Source: Pontibacter qinzhouensis (GTDB lineage: Bacteria > Bacteroidota > Bacteroidia > Cytophagales > Hymenobacteraceae). From it: a stretch of DNA of 64,000 nucleotides. The stretch is taken from NCBI RefSeq assembly GCF_008017455.1, contig NZ_VRTY01000005.1, forward strand, positions 34,001 through 98,000. Direction: 5' to 3'. Positions 7,974 to 15,779 of the stretch are shown in pieces (the first letter of the stretch is position 1; every line of letters begins with the position of its first letter). The notes under the pieces are model-generated. The model was not told the DNA's origin and ran no database searches. It saw only the letters and a program-made list of their open reading frames with translations. The position numbers and the translations under genes were made by a program.

Positions 7974-8216
7974 AGTATTATAAATTAGGTTTTTTATATA
8001 CAAAGTGGTTAATAATCAGGCTTTTTGCTGCTAAAGCGTTAAAAATAAAGCTTTTAATAAACAGTAATTATTTAACTAACTAAGGCTGCCACCGTATTGA
8101 TTCTTAACGACGTGCAATTAGTGTGAGTGGCTTATACGCAAAAAGCTTTACAGGCTGCCTACTCTGTTTGCATGCTAAACGCCAAACAAACTAATATTAA
8201 CTCAAATTTAAGTAAT

Positions 8217-8606
8217 ATGAACGACGACAAAGGAAAAATCTTACTGGCAACAGCTGCCGGCTTAGGACTTGGTATCGTAACTGGAATTTTACTGGCTCCT
8301 GATAACGGACTGGCAACACGAAACGGCCTTAAGAAATCGCTTACCAAGGCAGGCGACGATATTGAGCGTACTGTAAAACGTTGGATGGATAGCCTGGAGA
8401 AAAGTGACACGACCGGTGCTGGAAGCAGCCTGATTATGCGCGGCTCCTGGGATGATGTGAAAGGGCAGTTAAAGCAGAACTATGCTGATCTGACAGATGA
8501 TGACCTGACGTATGTAGAAGGTAAAGAAGACGAACTTTTTGGTAGACTGCAGCGCAAACTCGGAAAAACCAAAGACGATATTGTAAGACTTATCTCTGAT
8601 TTATAA
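8217..8606 (+). CDS. YtxH-CsbD fusion stress protein
   Basis: From the ATG at 8217 the protein has 129 residues. Residues about 8-35 form a glycine-rich YtxH segment (ATAAGLGLGIVTGILLAPDNG) with the LLAP-D-G-x-x-TR signature that ends the single membrane helix. The C-terminal half (about 75-125: SWDDVKGQLKQNYADLTDDD ... GRLQRKLGKTKDDI) is a CsbD domain, a small helical fold induced by general stress in many bacteria. An in-frame upstream start at 8127 is possible but less likely, since the YtxH domain usually begins the protein. It is the first of three YtxH genes in a row; the CsbD fusion is not seen in the other two. Confidence 0.8.
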   Translation: MNDDKGKILLATAAGLGLGIVTGILLAPDNGLATRNGLKKSLTKAGDDIERTVKRWMDSLEKSDTTGAGSSLIMRGSWDDVKGQLKQNYADLTDDDLTYVEGKEDELFGRLQRKLGKTKDDIVRLISDL

Positions 8607-8771
8607 GAACATTACAGCGTATTGTTCTCTTCTTTTGATTATATTCGGCCATTAATATATTAAATGGCTAATATTTTGTATATAGCTATAACATAATACT
8701 AATTTGATCGTTAGAGGAAACAGAGACTAAAAAAATAATAAACTCATAACCAACTTTAATCATTAATTACT

Positions 8772-9155
8772 ATGAAAGACAATAGCGGAAAGATCTTATT
8801 GGCTTTGTTGGCAGGCGCCAGCGCAGGCGTTGTTGCAGGCTTACTGATGGCTCCTGACACAGGTGAGGCTACAAGAACGAGCGTTAAAAAATGGGCAAAC
8901 AAACTAAGCACTGATCTTGAGAAAAACCTGCAGACTGGCCTTGATGAAATCAAGAACATGAGCAGCGGCGTTATAGATACGCTCAACAAAAAGGCTTCTG
9001 CTGTAAATGGTTCTGTAGGTGATGCCGTGAAAAGTGCTGCAGATAGTGTTACAGGAGCAGGTTCAACTGGTTCTTCTACCGGATCATCATCCACTGGATC
9101 ATCATCAACTGGTTCTTCGACTGGTGCCGGATCTAAGCCAGGTGGCGCAGTTTAA
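8772..9155 (+). CDS. YtxH domain protein with Ser/Thr/Gly-rich tail
   Basis: This 127-residue protein starts with the YtxH pattern (GKILLALLAGASAGVVAGLLMAPDTGEATR), a single glycine-rich membrane helix followed by a charged helix. Residues about 97-127 are a run of GSS/TGS units, likely disordered. YtxH proteins are small stress-linked membrane proteins of unknown mechanism. It lies 165 bp after the YtxH-CsbD gene in an A/T-rich spacer and is followed by a strong terminator, so it may have its own promoter. The GSS/TGS stretch has near-repeated codons (9060-9125), which could expand or contract. Confidence 0.8.
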   Translation: MKDNSGKILLALLAGASAGVVAGLLMAPDTGEATRTSVKKWANKLSTDLEKNLQTGLDEIKNMSSGVIDTLNKKASAVNGSVGDAVKSAADSVTGAGSTGSSTGSSSTGSSSTGSSTGAGSKPGGAV

Positions 9156-9263
9156 CAAATAAACTTCTGGCCGAATCTACTTTGGCTGTAACAAGTATAC
9201 CTATAAATTAGAGTAGCGTGTGGTTTTGGCTATACGCTGCAGCTTTATTTTGTAAACTATAAG

Positions 9264-9302
9264 AAGGGGTTCCTGCTACTATTTAGCAGGAACCTTTTTT
9301 GT
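9264..9302 (+). terminator. Intrinsic terminator after second YtxH gene
   Basis: GGTTCCTGCT pairs with AGCAGGAACC around an ACTATTT-type loop, followed by T6. Confidence 0.88.
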
Positions 9303-9448
9303 TTAAAGAGATATATTTTCAATCAACTTTAGTTTTTGGTTGCCGTTTACTAGTAGTTATACTGGTTTATTTGCCGCTTTTGCAATGCAGAGCAGGTTTA
9401 AAAACTAGAGTCTAATTTAAGATAACCATTTTTTTAACCTAACATCAG

Positions 9449-9904
9449 ATGAAGACACAAATGGAATGTAGAACATTAGGAGAATCGAAAGGTAACTTTA
9501 CAAATGCTTCAGTTCGCCAGATGAAGCAACGCGATACATCTGCCGAAGCAAGTGAGAGCAGCCATAGCAACAGCGGTACAAAACTGGCAGTAGGTTTATT
9601 AGCAGGCGCAGGCGTTGGTGTGCTGGCAGGTGTGCTTTTAGCTCCTGAAAAAGGAAAGGATGCCCGTAAGAAAATAGCAGAATCTGCCTCTAAACTTGGC
9701 TCACAGGTAAGCAATTCACTTAATTCTACAAAAGAAAAGCTGAATAGCTGGACAGCTGCCAAACCTGATAAAACAAGAGTTGTTACCAGCCCTTACAATG
9801 ATGTGAGCAGTCGTGATCATTCAGCGCTCGACGCCATGGTGAAGGACCAGGTAATTAGGGACGGAGAAGGAGATAGTACTGGTTTGCCGGGTATGCTGAA
9901 GTAA
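9449..9904 (+). CDS. YtxH domain protein, third in cluster
   Basis: The 151-residue protein has a polar N-terminal region of about 45 residues before the YtxH helix (LAVGLLAGAGVGVLAGVLLAPEKGKDARKK), so this paralogue places its membrane segment later than its two neighbours do. A charged helix (SKLGSQVSNSLNSTKEKLNSW) and a polar C-terminal region follow. The function is unknown beyond the family link to stress. It ends before a bidirectional terminator shared with lysS on the other strand. Confidence 0.75.
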   Translation: MKTQMECRTLGESKGNFTNASVRQMKQRDTSAEASESSHSNSGTKLAVGLLAGAGVGVLAGVLLAPEKGKDARKKIAESASKLGSQVSNSLNSTKEKLNSWTAAKPDKTRVVTSPYNDVSSRDHSALDAMVKDQVIRDGEGDSTGLPGMLK

Positions 9905-9919
9905 AAGCTTCATGCGTGT

Positions 9920-9962
9920 AAAAAAGGAGGGCTTGCTGTATAACAGCAAGCCCTCCTTTTTA
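9920..9962. terminator. Bidirectional terminator between ytxH and lysS
   Basis: GGAGGGCTTGCTGT pairs with ACAGCAAGCCCTCC over a short loop, with A5 before and T5 after. It serves both converging genes. Confidence 0.92.
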
Positions 9963-9978
9963 TCTAAATTCAATGCTC

Positions 9979-11505
9979 TTACTCTTCTGATTTCTCCGGC
10001 TTCATTTGCGGGAAGAACAGCACATCCTGAATAGAGTGGGAGTTGGTCATGATCATAGACAGGCGGTCTATGCCGATGCCCAGACCAGCCGTTGGTGGCA
10101 TGCCGTACTCCAGGGCACGCAGGAAATCTTCGTCCAGTACCATGGCCTCGGTGTCGCCGCGCTTGCCTAGCTCCAACTGCTCCTCAAAGCGGGCACGCTG
10201 GTCTATCGGGTCGTTTAGCTCAGAGAAGGCGTTGCAGATTTCCTTGCCGTTGCAAATAGCCTCGAATCGCTCCACCAGACCTGGCTTGCTACGGTGCTTC
10301 TTCGCCAGCGGGCTCATCTCTACCGGGTAGTCGGTAATAAAGGTTGGCTGAATCAGGTAAGGTTCGCAGGTTTCCCCGAAAATCTCATCAATGATTTTGC
10401 CTTTGCCCAGTTTCGGGTCTACTTTAATGCCCAGTTTTTCGGCAGTTGCCCGGAGCTGTGGCTCCTCCATTTCTGATATATCTATTTTGGTGAAGTGCTC
10501 TATGGCTTCGAACATGGTAAAGCGTTTCCAGGGGCGCTTAAAATCGATAGTGTTTTCGCCTACCTGCACCTGCGTTTTGCCATGCAGGGCCAGCGCTACT
10601 TTTTCTACCATCTCTTCTACCAGGTCCATCATCCAGTTATAGTCTTTGTAGGCTACATACAGCTCTACCTGCGTAAACTCAGGGTTATGGAAACGGCTCA
10701 TGCCTTCGTTACGGAAGTCTTTGGCAAACTCGAACACACCATCGAAACCACCTACTATGAGGCGCTTCAGGTATAGCTCGTTGGCTATGCGCAGGTACAG
10801 CGTCATGTCCAGGGTATTGTGGTGCGTTTTAAACGGACGGGCAGCAGCACCGCCGTACAGCGGCTGCAGAATAGGCGTTTCTACTTCCAGGTAGCCTTGT
10901 TCGTTCAGGAAGTTGCGCATGGTGTTTACCAGCTGCGTCCGCTTCCGGAAGGTTTCGCGCACCTGCGGGTTCACGATCAGGTCTACGTAGCGCTGGCGGT
11001 AGCGCAGTTCCGGGTCTGTAAAGCCATCGTGCACAATCTCATTCCCGTTCTCGTCTATTTCGCGCTTTACAACAGGCAGCGGCTTCAGCGATTTAGTGAG
11101 CAGTTTCAGCTCGGTTACGTGCACCGATATTTCGCCAACCTGCGTTACAAAGGCGTATCCTTTTATGCCGATAAAATCGCCGATGTCGAGCATTTTCTTA
11201 AACACTGTGTTGTACAGGTCTTTGTTGTCGCCGGGGGCAATATCGTCGCGCGACACGTAGATCTGGATGCGGCCGGAGCTATCCATAAGTTCGGCAAACG
11301 AGGCCTTGCCCATAATACGACGGCTCATCAGGCGGCCAGCCAGGGTTACCTCCTGGAAGTTGTTCTGCTCCTTATCGAAATTTTCTTTTATCTCTTTGGC
11401 TGTGGCAGTAACTTCAAAAAGCTCAGACGGATAAGGGTTTATACCCATTTTCTCCAGCTCTTCGCGCTCATGGCGTCTGCGTAGTTCCTGTTCGCTCAGT
11501 TGCAT
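9979..11505 (-). CDS. lysS: Lysyl-tRNA synthetase, class II
   Basis: LysS charges tRNA-Lys with lysine. The 508 residues contain an N-terminal OB-fold anticodon-binding domain (about 50-150) and the class II catalytic core: motif 1 ([13 protein letters not shown]), motif 2 ([15 protein letters not shown]) and motif 3 (GLGIGIDRL) near the C terminus. Length and motif order are those of a standard bacterial LysRS. The gene is flanked by a shared terminator at its 3' end, and upstream lies a 326-bp spacer holding repeat copy 4. It looks monocistronic. Confidence 0.97.
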   Translation of the reverse strand: MQLSEQELRRRHEREELEKMGINPYPSELFEVTATAKEIKENFDKEQNNFQEVTLAGRLMSRRIMGKASFAELMDSSGRIQIYVSRDDIAPGDNKDLYNTVFKKMLDIGDFIGIKGYAFVTQVGEISVHVTELKLLTKSLKPLPVVKREIDENGNEIVHDGFTDPELRYRQRYVDLIVNPQVRETFRKRTQLVNTMRNFLNEQGYLEVETPILQPLYGGAAARPFKTHHNTLDMTLYLRIANELYLKRLIVGGFDGVFEFAKDFRNEGMSRFHNPEFTQVELYVAYKDYNWMMDLVEEMVEKVALALHGKTQVQVGENTIDFKRPWKRFTMFEAIEHFTKIDISEMEEPQLRATAEKLGIKVDPKLGKGKIIDEIFGETCEPYLIQPTFITDYPVEMSPLAKKHRSKPGLVERFEAICNGKEICNAFSELNDPIDQRARFEEQLELGKRGDTEAMVLDEDFLRALEYGMPPTAGLGIGIDRLSMIMTNSHSIQDVLFFPQMKPEKSEE

Positions 11506-11781
11506 GCTTTATCTGCTAATGGTGGTTTTTATAAACAAGCTGTAAAATTGATAAATATTCGGGAGCTTTTAAACTCTTAATTGCTTATTGTTTACCAGAT
11601 ATGAGCGCAGGTGCTAAAAAAACTCCGTGCTTTTATAGAATTATAGTCCGTTTCTTACCCTTTCGAAATTTGAAGAACTTAGGGAAACAGGACACAAGCC
11701 GCGTGGAGAGTTAAAAGTTAAAAGTTATCAAAGGCCAATTTAACCACTAAGCAATTCAACAATTTAACAACCAACAATCAG

Positions 11782-11832
11782 CAATTATTCAAATGAAAAT
11801 GCCCTCCAGAAGGTTTTAGGCCTAAAAAAGCC
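11782..11832 (+). repeat. Interspersed element, copy 4 (right end decayed)
   Basis: CAATTATTCAAATGAAAA then CCCTCCAGAAGGTTTT. The right end runs into the stop of the next minus-strand gene and is not recognisable as CAAGGGT. A G-poor tract precedes it (11720-11781). Confidence 0.7.
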
Positions 11833-12219
11833 TTAGGTTCTGTTAAAGACCGTGAGCAGCAGGCGCGAGCCCTCTGCCATTACCTGCACGTTCAGCCGGT
11901 GAAAATCGTCGAATTCAATTTGCACGCCATCCTGGTAGCCGCGCTGGTTTGTAAGTCGCCAGATGTAGGCGATGCTCTTTTTCTGGTTGGCGATTGGTTT
12001 TTGCAGCAGCTTGTCGTGGTTTATGGTGGTTGCTAAGGTAGCGGCAGTAAGCACATCAATTATCACTTCGTCGAGGTCTGGTTCTATGGTGATGACCAGG
12101 TAAAGCTCCTCTACCTGAAAAACGGTGTGCACGATCCAGTTCGTTTCGGGGTCGAGCAGCGCGTAGGCTTTGGTTACTTCTTTGCCGGTTAGTTCGTCGA
12201 GGTCTGCTTCTGATGCCAT
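11833..12219 (-). CDS. Hypothetical protein, 128 aa
   Basis: I do not recognise a named family with confidence. The protein is soluble, acidic and beta-rich, with no signal peptide or membrane segment. Visible segments are an acidic N terminus (ASEADLDELTGKEV), paired strands (WIVHTVFQVEELYLVITIEPD), and a C-terminal strand pair (LNVQVMAEGSRLLLTVFN). It is monocistronic on the minus strand, with interspersed repeat copies at both its 3' end (copy 4) and its 5' side (copy 5). Codon use resembles the neighbours, so it is probably a real gene. Confidence 0.6.
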   Translation of the reverse strand: MASEADLDELTGKEVTKAYALLDPETNWIVHTVFQVEELYLVITIEPDLDEVIIDVLTAATLATTINHDKLLQKPIANQKKSIAYIWRLTNQRGYQDGVQIEFDDFHRLNVQVMAEGSRLLLTVFNRT

Positions 12220-12282
12220 AAAAAGGTATGAAAGACTGAATAGTTTAGGATGCGTGAAAAAAGTACTTATTGGCCCTGAAGC

Positions 12283-12341
12283 AAATTATTCTAATGAAAA
12301 CAGCCTTCCGGAGTAGTTTTTGGCCTTTGGGTGTTGAGGGT
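12283..12341 (+). repeat. Interspersed 58-bp element, copy 5
   Basis: AAATTATTCTAATGAAAA, core GCCTTCCGGAG, right end TGAGGGT. One of only two copies lying between divergent genes. Confidence 0.8.
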
Positions 12342-12540
12342 GCAGCACTCGCCCAACTTACCAGCCGAACCGAAGCACTTGTATAGCCTGCCCTGATTAT
12401 ATACCAGAAGCCCCAAAACTGCTGCAGATCACGACCAGTTGCTGGTTCCTGTGGCAAATTAAAAAGATATCGGCAGCTAAACTATTGCTGTGCCAGCCTC
12501 AGGCAATTTTATTATCTTAGCAGTAGTTACAGCCACGCAT

Positions 12541-13563
12541 ATGTCCGAAGAAATCCATACTCTTAGTGCTCCATCTGTGAGCCTGCTCCTGCACGTGTTT
12601 CGCCTGAAAGGTCTGGACACGGAGGCGCTTTGCCGGCAGGCGGGGCTGGAGCCGGTGCATTTGCAGGACGTAAACAACCGCGTGCCTGTACAGAACATGC
12701 AGGCTCTCTGGGCCGCTGCCATAGCAGCTTCCGGAGACCCTGACCTGGCGCTGCATGCAGGGGAGGCCGTTAACCCGACATCGGCTGGCGTAATTGCGTA
12801 TGTTATGATGAACGCAGCCACGTTGCACGAGTCGCTGCAGAAGCTTTGCCGCTACCAGGATATTGTGTGTGAGGCCATCAGGACAAGCCTGGAACTGAAA
12901 GGAGAGGAGGCGCAGATAAAGCTTCAGGTAATTAGCCCTGTGCTGGCAAACCCACGGCACGCGCTAGATTGTGAACTGGTAGTCTATAAAAATGCATTTG
13001 AGGCGCTGGTGGGGCAGCTCGTGCCCCTGAAACAGGTGTTGTTTGTATATCCCAAACCCACCAGCATTGCCGAGCACGAACGATTATTTGCGCCTGCCAC
13101 CCTGGTTTTTGACGCACCACATAGCGGCTTTGTGCTGCACGCCGATTGCCTGAAACTGCCCGTCGTAACAGCCAACCAGGAGCTGAACCTTGTATTTGAA
13201 AAATACGCCCAGGAGTATCTGCAAAAACTGAAGGAGCCAAAAACACTACGCGAGCGGGTGCAGCGCGAAATTACGCAGTTGCTGAAAGGGGAGGAACCAG
13301 CCATTAACACCGTGGCCCGCAACCTGGCCATGAGCGTGCGCAGCCTGCAGAGCAAACTCAAGGAAGAAGGTGTAACATACCAGGCCTTGCTTAACGATAT
13401 CCGGAAAGAAATTGCCCTCAAGCACCTGCACGACAACCAGAACACTATTGCGGATATCGCCTACCTGTTAGGTTTTGCCGAGCCAAGCGTCTTTTCCCGG
13501 TCCTTTAAAAAATGGACGGGCCTGCCGCCTGCTCAATACCGGCAACAACTTGCTGTTGCTTAA
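12541..13563 (+). CDS. AraC-family transcription regulator with Arabinose_bd-type N-terminal domain
   Basis: Translating from the ATG at 12541 gives 340 residues; an in-frame GTG at 12490 is less likely. The first ~190 residues match the ligand-binding domain found in OruR/ArgR-like AraC proteins (LQDVNNRVPVQNMQALWAAA, SGDPDLALHAGEAVNP, GVIAYVMMNAATL). The C-terminal ~90 residues are a double helix-turn-helix DNA-binding domain (TVARNLAMSVRSLQSKLKEE and DIAYLLGFAEPSVFSRSFKKW). It should bind promoter DNA in response to a small molecule that cannot be deduced here. It is transcribed alone; the next gene, a small exporter, begins 298 bp later in the same direction and might be a target. Confidence 0.87.
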   Translation: MSEEIHTLSAPSVSLLLHVFRLKGLDTEALCRQAGLEPVHLQDVNNRVPVQNMQALWAAAIAASGDPDLALHAGEAVNPTSAGVIAYVMMNAATLHESLQKLCRYQDIVCEAIRTSLELKGEEAQIKLQVISPVLANPRHALDCELVVYKNAFEALVGQLVPLKQVLFVYPKPTSIAEHERLFAPATLVFDAPHSGFVLHADCLKLPVVTANQELNLVFEKYAQEYLQKLKEPKTLRERVQREITQLLKGEEPAINTVARNLAMSVRSLQSKLKEEGVTYQALLNDIRKEIALKHLHDNQNTIADIAYLLGFAEPSVFSRSFKKWTGLPPAQYRQQLAVA

Positions 13564-13861
13564 ATGCGAAGCCCAGCAAATCTTTTTTTAGCAAAAACAC
13601 GCCTTTCCAGAGGCCAGCTCAACAGTATGCGCTAATGGCTGGTCAGAGCACCATTTAGTTACCAGATTAGCCGTATAAGTAATGAACCTTACCGGGTTCG
13701 GCGTATGTTCTGCCAGAGCTTAGTGCCAGGCAACCAGAATATTACTTCCTTCTCAGGTTATGAAATAAAAATCCTGAACCGAAGTGTTTTTTTATTGTGA
13801 ACTTAGCACGAATTTTGTGAGCGGTGAAATAGTAAACCTTGCTTTTCTTTTTTTATAATTC

Positions 13862-14326
13862 ATGTTTGAAGTACTCTTCTTTACCTTCTTGCTCAGCATA
13901 TCGCCGCTTGGTGAAGCTCGTGCGGGTATTCCTTACGCTATTCTGAACGATGTTCATATTGGCTGGGCATTTTTAATCGGCTTAATTGCCAACCTGTTGA
14001 TCTACCCGTTGTTTATGTGGCTGATCGACACGTTTAACAAAAAGTTATGGCCAAACCGTGTCTATCGGAAAAGCGTGGTAAAACTGTCGAAGCGTGCCAA
14101 GAACGGGGTAGGCGCCGATAACCAGAAATATGGTTTCTGGGGTTTAATGATTTTTGTAATGATTCCGTTGCCAGGAACCGGAGCCTATATGGGTACCATT
14201 GCCGCCAATGTGCTGAAAATTGAACGGAAGAAAGCTTTTCTGGCCATTAGTTTAGGTGTGGTGAGTTCTTGTGTTATTATGGCGGCTGCCATGTATTTAG
14301 GCGCCAAAGGCATACAGCTGCTGTAG
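13862..14326 (+). CDS. Small multidrug-export family membrane protein (COG2426)
   Basis: The 154-residue protein has four or so hydrophobic segments and the two signature motifs of the Sm_multidrug_ex family: SISPLGEARAGIPYAI near the N terminus and MIPLPGTGAYMGTIAA in the second half. Members are re-entrant-loop membrane proteins often annotated as small multidrug exporters, with little direct proof of substrate. It lies downstream of the AraC regulator and ends at a bidirectional terminator, so it is probably expressed alone. Confidence 0.82.
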   Translation: MFEVLFFTFLLSISPLGEARAGIPYAILNDVHIGWAFLIGLIANLLIYPLFMWLIDTFNKKLWPNRVYRKSVVKLSKRAKNGVGADNQKYGFWGLMIFVMIPLPGTGAYMGTIAANVLKIERKKAFLAISLGVVSSCVIMAAAMYLGAKGIQLL

Positions 14327-14351
14327 CTTACTGCTGCTGCATGGGCCTCTG

Positions 14352-14404
14352 AAATTGCCTGTGGCTGTCCGGCTTAGCGCCGTGCAGCCACAGGCAATTT
14401 TTAT
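14352..14404. terminator. Bidirectional terminator
   Basis: AATTGCCTGTGGCTG pairs with CAGCCACAGGCAATT, and T5 follows. It lies between converging genes. Confidence 0.9.
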
Positions 14405-14405
14405 G

Positions 14406-15371
14406 TTAACCCGCGCTGTGTTGCCGGAACCATGCCAGCGTGTGTTGTATGGCTTCTGGCATAGGCGTTACAGCAAAGTGTGGCAAGGTACGCCTCAGTT
14501 TGTCGTCGTGGAGCAGGAGGGTGTTATCCCATAAATAGGCCATCTCCTTTATTTCTCTCATCAGGGGCATAAACATGCTCAGGATATTGAGAAGCGTTTT
14601 GCTGTATACCTTATGCTTTGGCCTGGTACCTGCTACAGCGGCTATCTGCTCTTGCCAGGCTTTGATGGATGGAACTATCTCTCCTGCAAAATTATAAAGT
14701 GCATACGGCTCTTCCGGCGCTGCAACCGATAGCGCATAAAATGCCCTGGCTGCATCGGGCGTATACACCAACTGGTGCGGAATGTCGTTGCGGATGAGCC
14801 ATGGCATGGCTTTGCCTGTAAGGGCTCCCCTGAAAATAGGTGCAATACCTTCGTTAACTACATTCGGGCCCCAGAAGTCGGGCAGGCGCAGGTTTATAAC
14901 ATGGCATCTACCGGCAGTGGCTGCTTGTTTCAGGAGCTGCTCCAGCTTAACCCGTAGCTGGCCTTTGCGGGAGCACGGAGTTTCGGGGCTGGTTTCCGTT
15001 ATGTGAGTGGTGAGGCCGAAGTTGTAAATATTTCCCGGAAAAAGAATGGTGGCTTTAGCTGGTGTGGCAGCCTCTATTACAAGGTTCGTAATTCGCTCCA
15101 TGTTGCCTTCCCACTGGGGGTAAGGGTAATTAATGCCATAGAAAATATGTGTGGCCGTGGCCGACAGACTTTTCAAAAGCTCTAAATTGGTTGCATCACC
15201 TTCCACCAGGGTTAGGTCAGGGTGATCGGGAAACAGCTTTTGTGCCTTTTGTTTGTTTCGAACCAGTAATGTGGTTTGCTCCTGGTGTGCTAATAGCTCT
15301 TTTGTAAAGGCATACCCTATGCTGCCTGTTCCGCCTAAAACTACGTACTGTCTTTTTACCTGTGTCGTCAT
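14406..15371 (-). CDS. NAD(P)-dependent SDR epimerase/reductase-like protein
   Basis: This 321-residue protein has the extended/atypical SDR nucleotide-binding start VVLGGTGSIGYAFTKELL and the matching acidic/charged second strand (VEGDATNLELL). The centre (FPGNIYNFG, LRLPDFWGPNV) follows the NAD-dependent epimerase/dehydratase family, with Tyr in the usual place but no canonical YxxxK seen, so catalysis is not certain. The C-terminal part carries a hydrophobic helix (LLNILSMFMPLM). The substrate cannot be deduced. The gene is monocistronic. Confidence 0.75.
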   Translation of the reverse strand: MTTQVKRQYVVLGGTGSIGYAFTKELLAHQEQTTLLVRNKQKAQKLFPDHPDLTLVEGDATNLELLKSLSATATHIFYGINYPYPQWEGNMERITNLVIEAATPAKATILFPGNIYNFGLTTHITETSPETPCSRKGQLRVKLEQLLKQAATAGRCHVINLRLPDFWGPNVVNEGIAPIFRGALTGKAMPWLIRNDIPHQLVYTPDAARAFYALSVAAPEEPYALYNFAGEIVPSIKAWQEQIAAVAGTRPKHKVYSKTLLNILSMFMPLMREIKEMAYLWDNTLLLHDDKLRRTLPHFAVTPMPEAIQHTLAWFRQHSAG

Positions 15372-15710
15372 GGTCTTTGCCTTTAGTGATAGTACAAAGA
15401 TCTGGGAGTGAGGTGTAATCAGTTATGACACATGCCGTAATTCACTTGATGTATTGCGCATTTTTTGAGGTGCGAAACTTTTAGTAGTTGTGAATGAAGT
15501 GCTAAAAGACGGCGCTGCACTGTAAAGGCAGCAATTCAGGTAAAAGGACAGAAGACTTTTGTCCGAATCAGGTGTTACAGGATTTTAAGATGTTAAGGAT
15601 GTTGCTCAGGTTTGCCTAGAAGAACATTTTAATTAATCGGTCAGGCCCTTAAAATTCAAATGAATTAACAATTCAGCAAATAACAATTCAACAATTAACA
15701 GCCAACAACC

Positions 15711-15768
15711 AAATTATTCAGATGAAAATGGCCTCCAAAAGGTTTTTTGCTTCGGAGGTGCCAAGGGT
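15711..15768 (+). repeat. Interspersed 58-bp element, copy 6
   Basis: AAATTATTCAGATGAAAA, then GGCCTCC ... TTCGGAGGTGCC, which can pair as a stem, and right end CCAAGGGT. It is preceded by a G-poor tract (15650-15710) and ends 11 bp before the stop of the HEAT-cyclophilin gene. Confidence 0.85.
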
Positions 15769-15779
15769 CATAATGGGAG

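Noticed and set aside
10819..11484. Long open frame antisense to lysS (221 codons).
   Set aside because: It shadows a strongly supported gene; its translation has no domain features and arises from codon bias.
12490..12540. Earlier GTG start for the AraC regulator.
   Set aside because: The ATG at 12541 begins where the ligand-binding domain usually starts; the extra 17 residues look like noncoding upstream sequence.
13564..13861. Possible RNA or regulatory element between the AraC and exporter genes.
   Set aside because: Only a short GAACC/GGGTTC-type stem is seen; nothing distinguishes it from background.
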